DNA of 64,000 nucleotides from Carposina sasakii (Eukaryota; Arthropoda; Insecta; Lepidoptera; Carposinidae), in contig CP053157.1 of the NCBI GenBank assembly GCA_014607495.2, positions 1,054,001-1,118,000 on the forward strand. Reading direction: 5' to 3'. A model generated the notes under the pieces. That model was not told the DNA's origin and made no database searches. It saw only the letters and a program-made list of their open reading frames with translations. A program made the position numbers and the translations under genes. Positions 63,906 through 64,000 of this stretch are shown here, piece after piece; position 1 is the stretch's first letter; each line of letters begins with the position of its first letter.

Positions 63906-64000
63906 CCTCCCCCTTATTACCTAACTAGCAAAGCGATAGCGAAAATTGTACAAAAATCGCTGATTGCTTGTCAAATTCGTATTACTTAAAATGAATTTCA

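Overview
This is a transposon-dense window from an AT-rich animal genome, almost certainly a moth or butterfly. Supporting signs are GT-AG introns, AATAAA poly(A) signals, a tRNA-derived SINE with intact A and B boxes, RTE-type LINE tails ending in (TGATGATG), a second LINE with (TATG)n tails, and dispersed repeats with the 'TATTATAAA..CGAAAGT' and 'CCACGCGGACGAAGTCGCGGGC' ends common in Lepidoptera. There are no operons, bacterial ribosome sites, rRNA, true tRNA genes or CRISPR arrays.

Host genes are sparse. The best supported one is on the + strand at about 4.6-8.6 kb. Three exons (4614-4789, 5390-5556, 8341-8617) join in phase to give a protein of about 204 residues with two membrane segments and a His/Lys/Glu-rich tail. 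I do not recognise it. A tiny extra exon at 2864-2902 would also join in phase. Its large second intron holds a decayed duplicate of exon 2, a short exon encoding the start of a THAP zinc finger, and inverted copies of a dispersed repeat, one of which abuts the acceptor of the last exon. A GC-rich island at 18.77-18.89 kb followed by leader-like sequence may be the promoter and first exon of another gene whose coding part is not visible.

The rest is mobile DNA. (1) 1-2.6 kb: the end of a Tc1/mariner-like element with a broken RTE reverse transcriptase inside. (2) 20.58-22.38 kb: an element with ~325-bp terminal inverted repeats and an 8-bp target duplication, carrying a MULE-type transposase remnant. 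(3) 23.9-25.2 kb: a decayed LINE with a recognisable FADDL motif. (4) 31.1-34.8 kb: an intact 852-codon transposase-like gene with a leader intron, flanked by clusters of a 13-bp motif (GTCACTTCC(A/G/T)TGG) in both orientations; this is the most interesting system here. (5) 42.36-46.88 kb: an almost intact hAT transposon with perfect 8-bp target duplication, BED finger, DGWTS and hATC regions, broken only by a one-base frameshift and one TGA codon. (6) 36.2-37.2 kb: a nest of SINEs inserted into an older repeat, with target duplications that order the events. (7) 54.6-56.5 kb: three different LINE 3-prime ends.

Between these lie many small non-autonomous elements: hAT-like ones with 8-bp duplications at 11.57, 23.35, 48.40 and 58.71 kb, TA-flanked ones at 2.98, 16.8 and 52.47 kb, a five-copy family with GCRCCCGTATGATGAAT ends, and several foldback hairpins. 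The long stretches not listed as elements show no gene that I can support.
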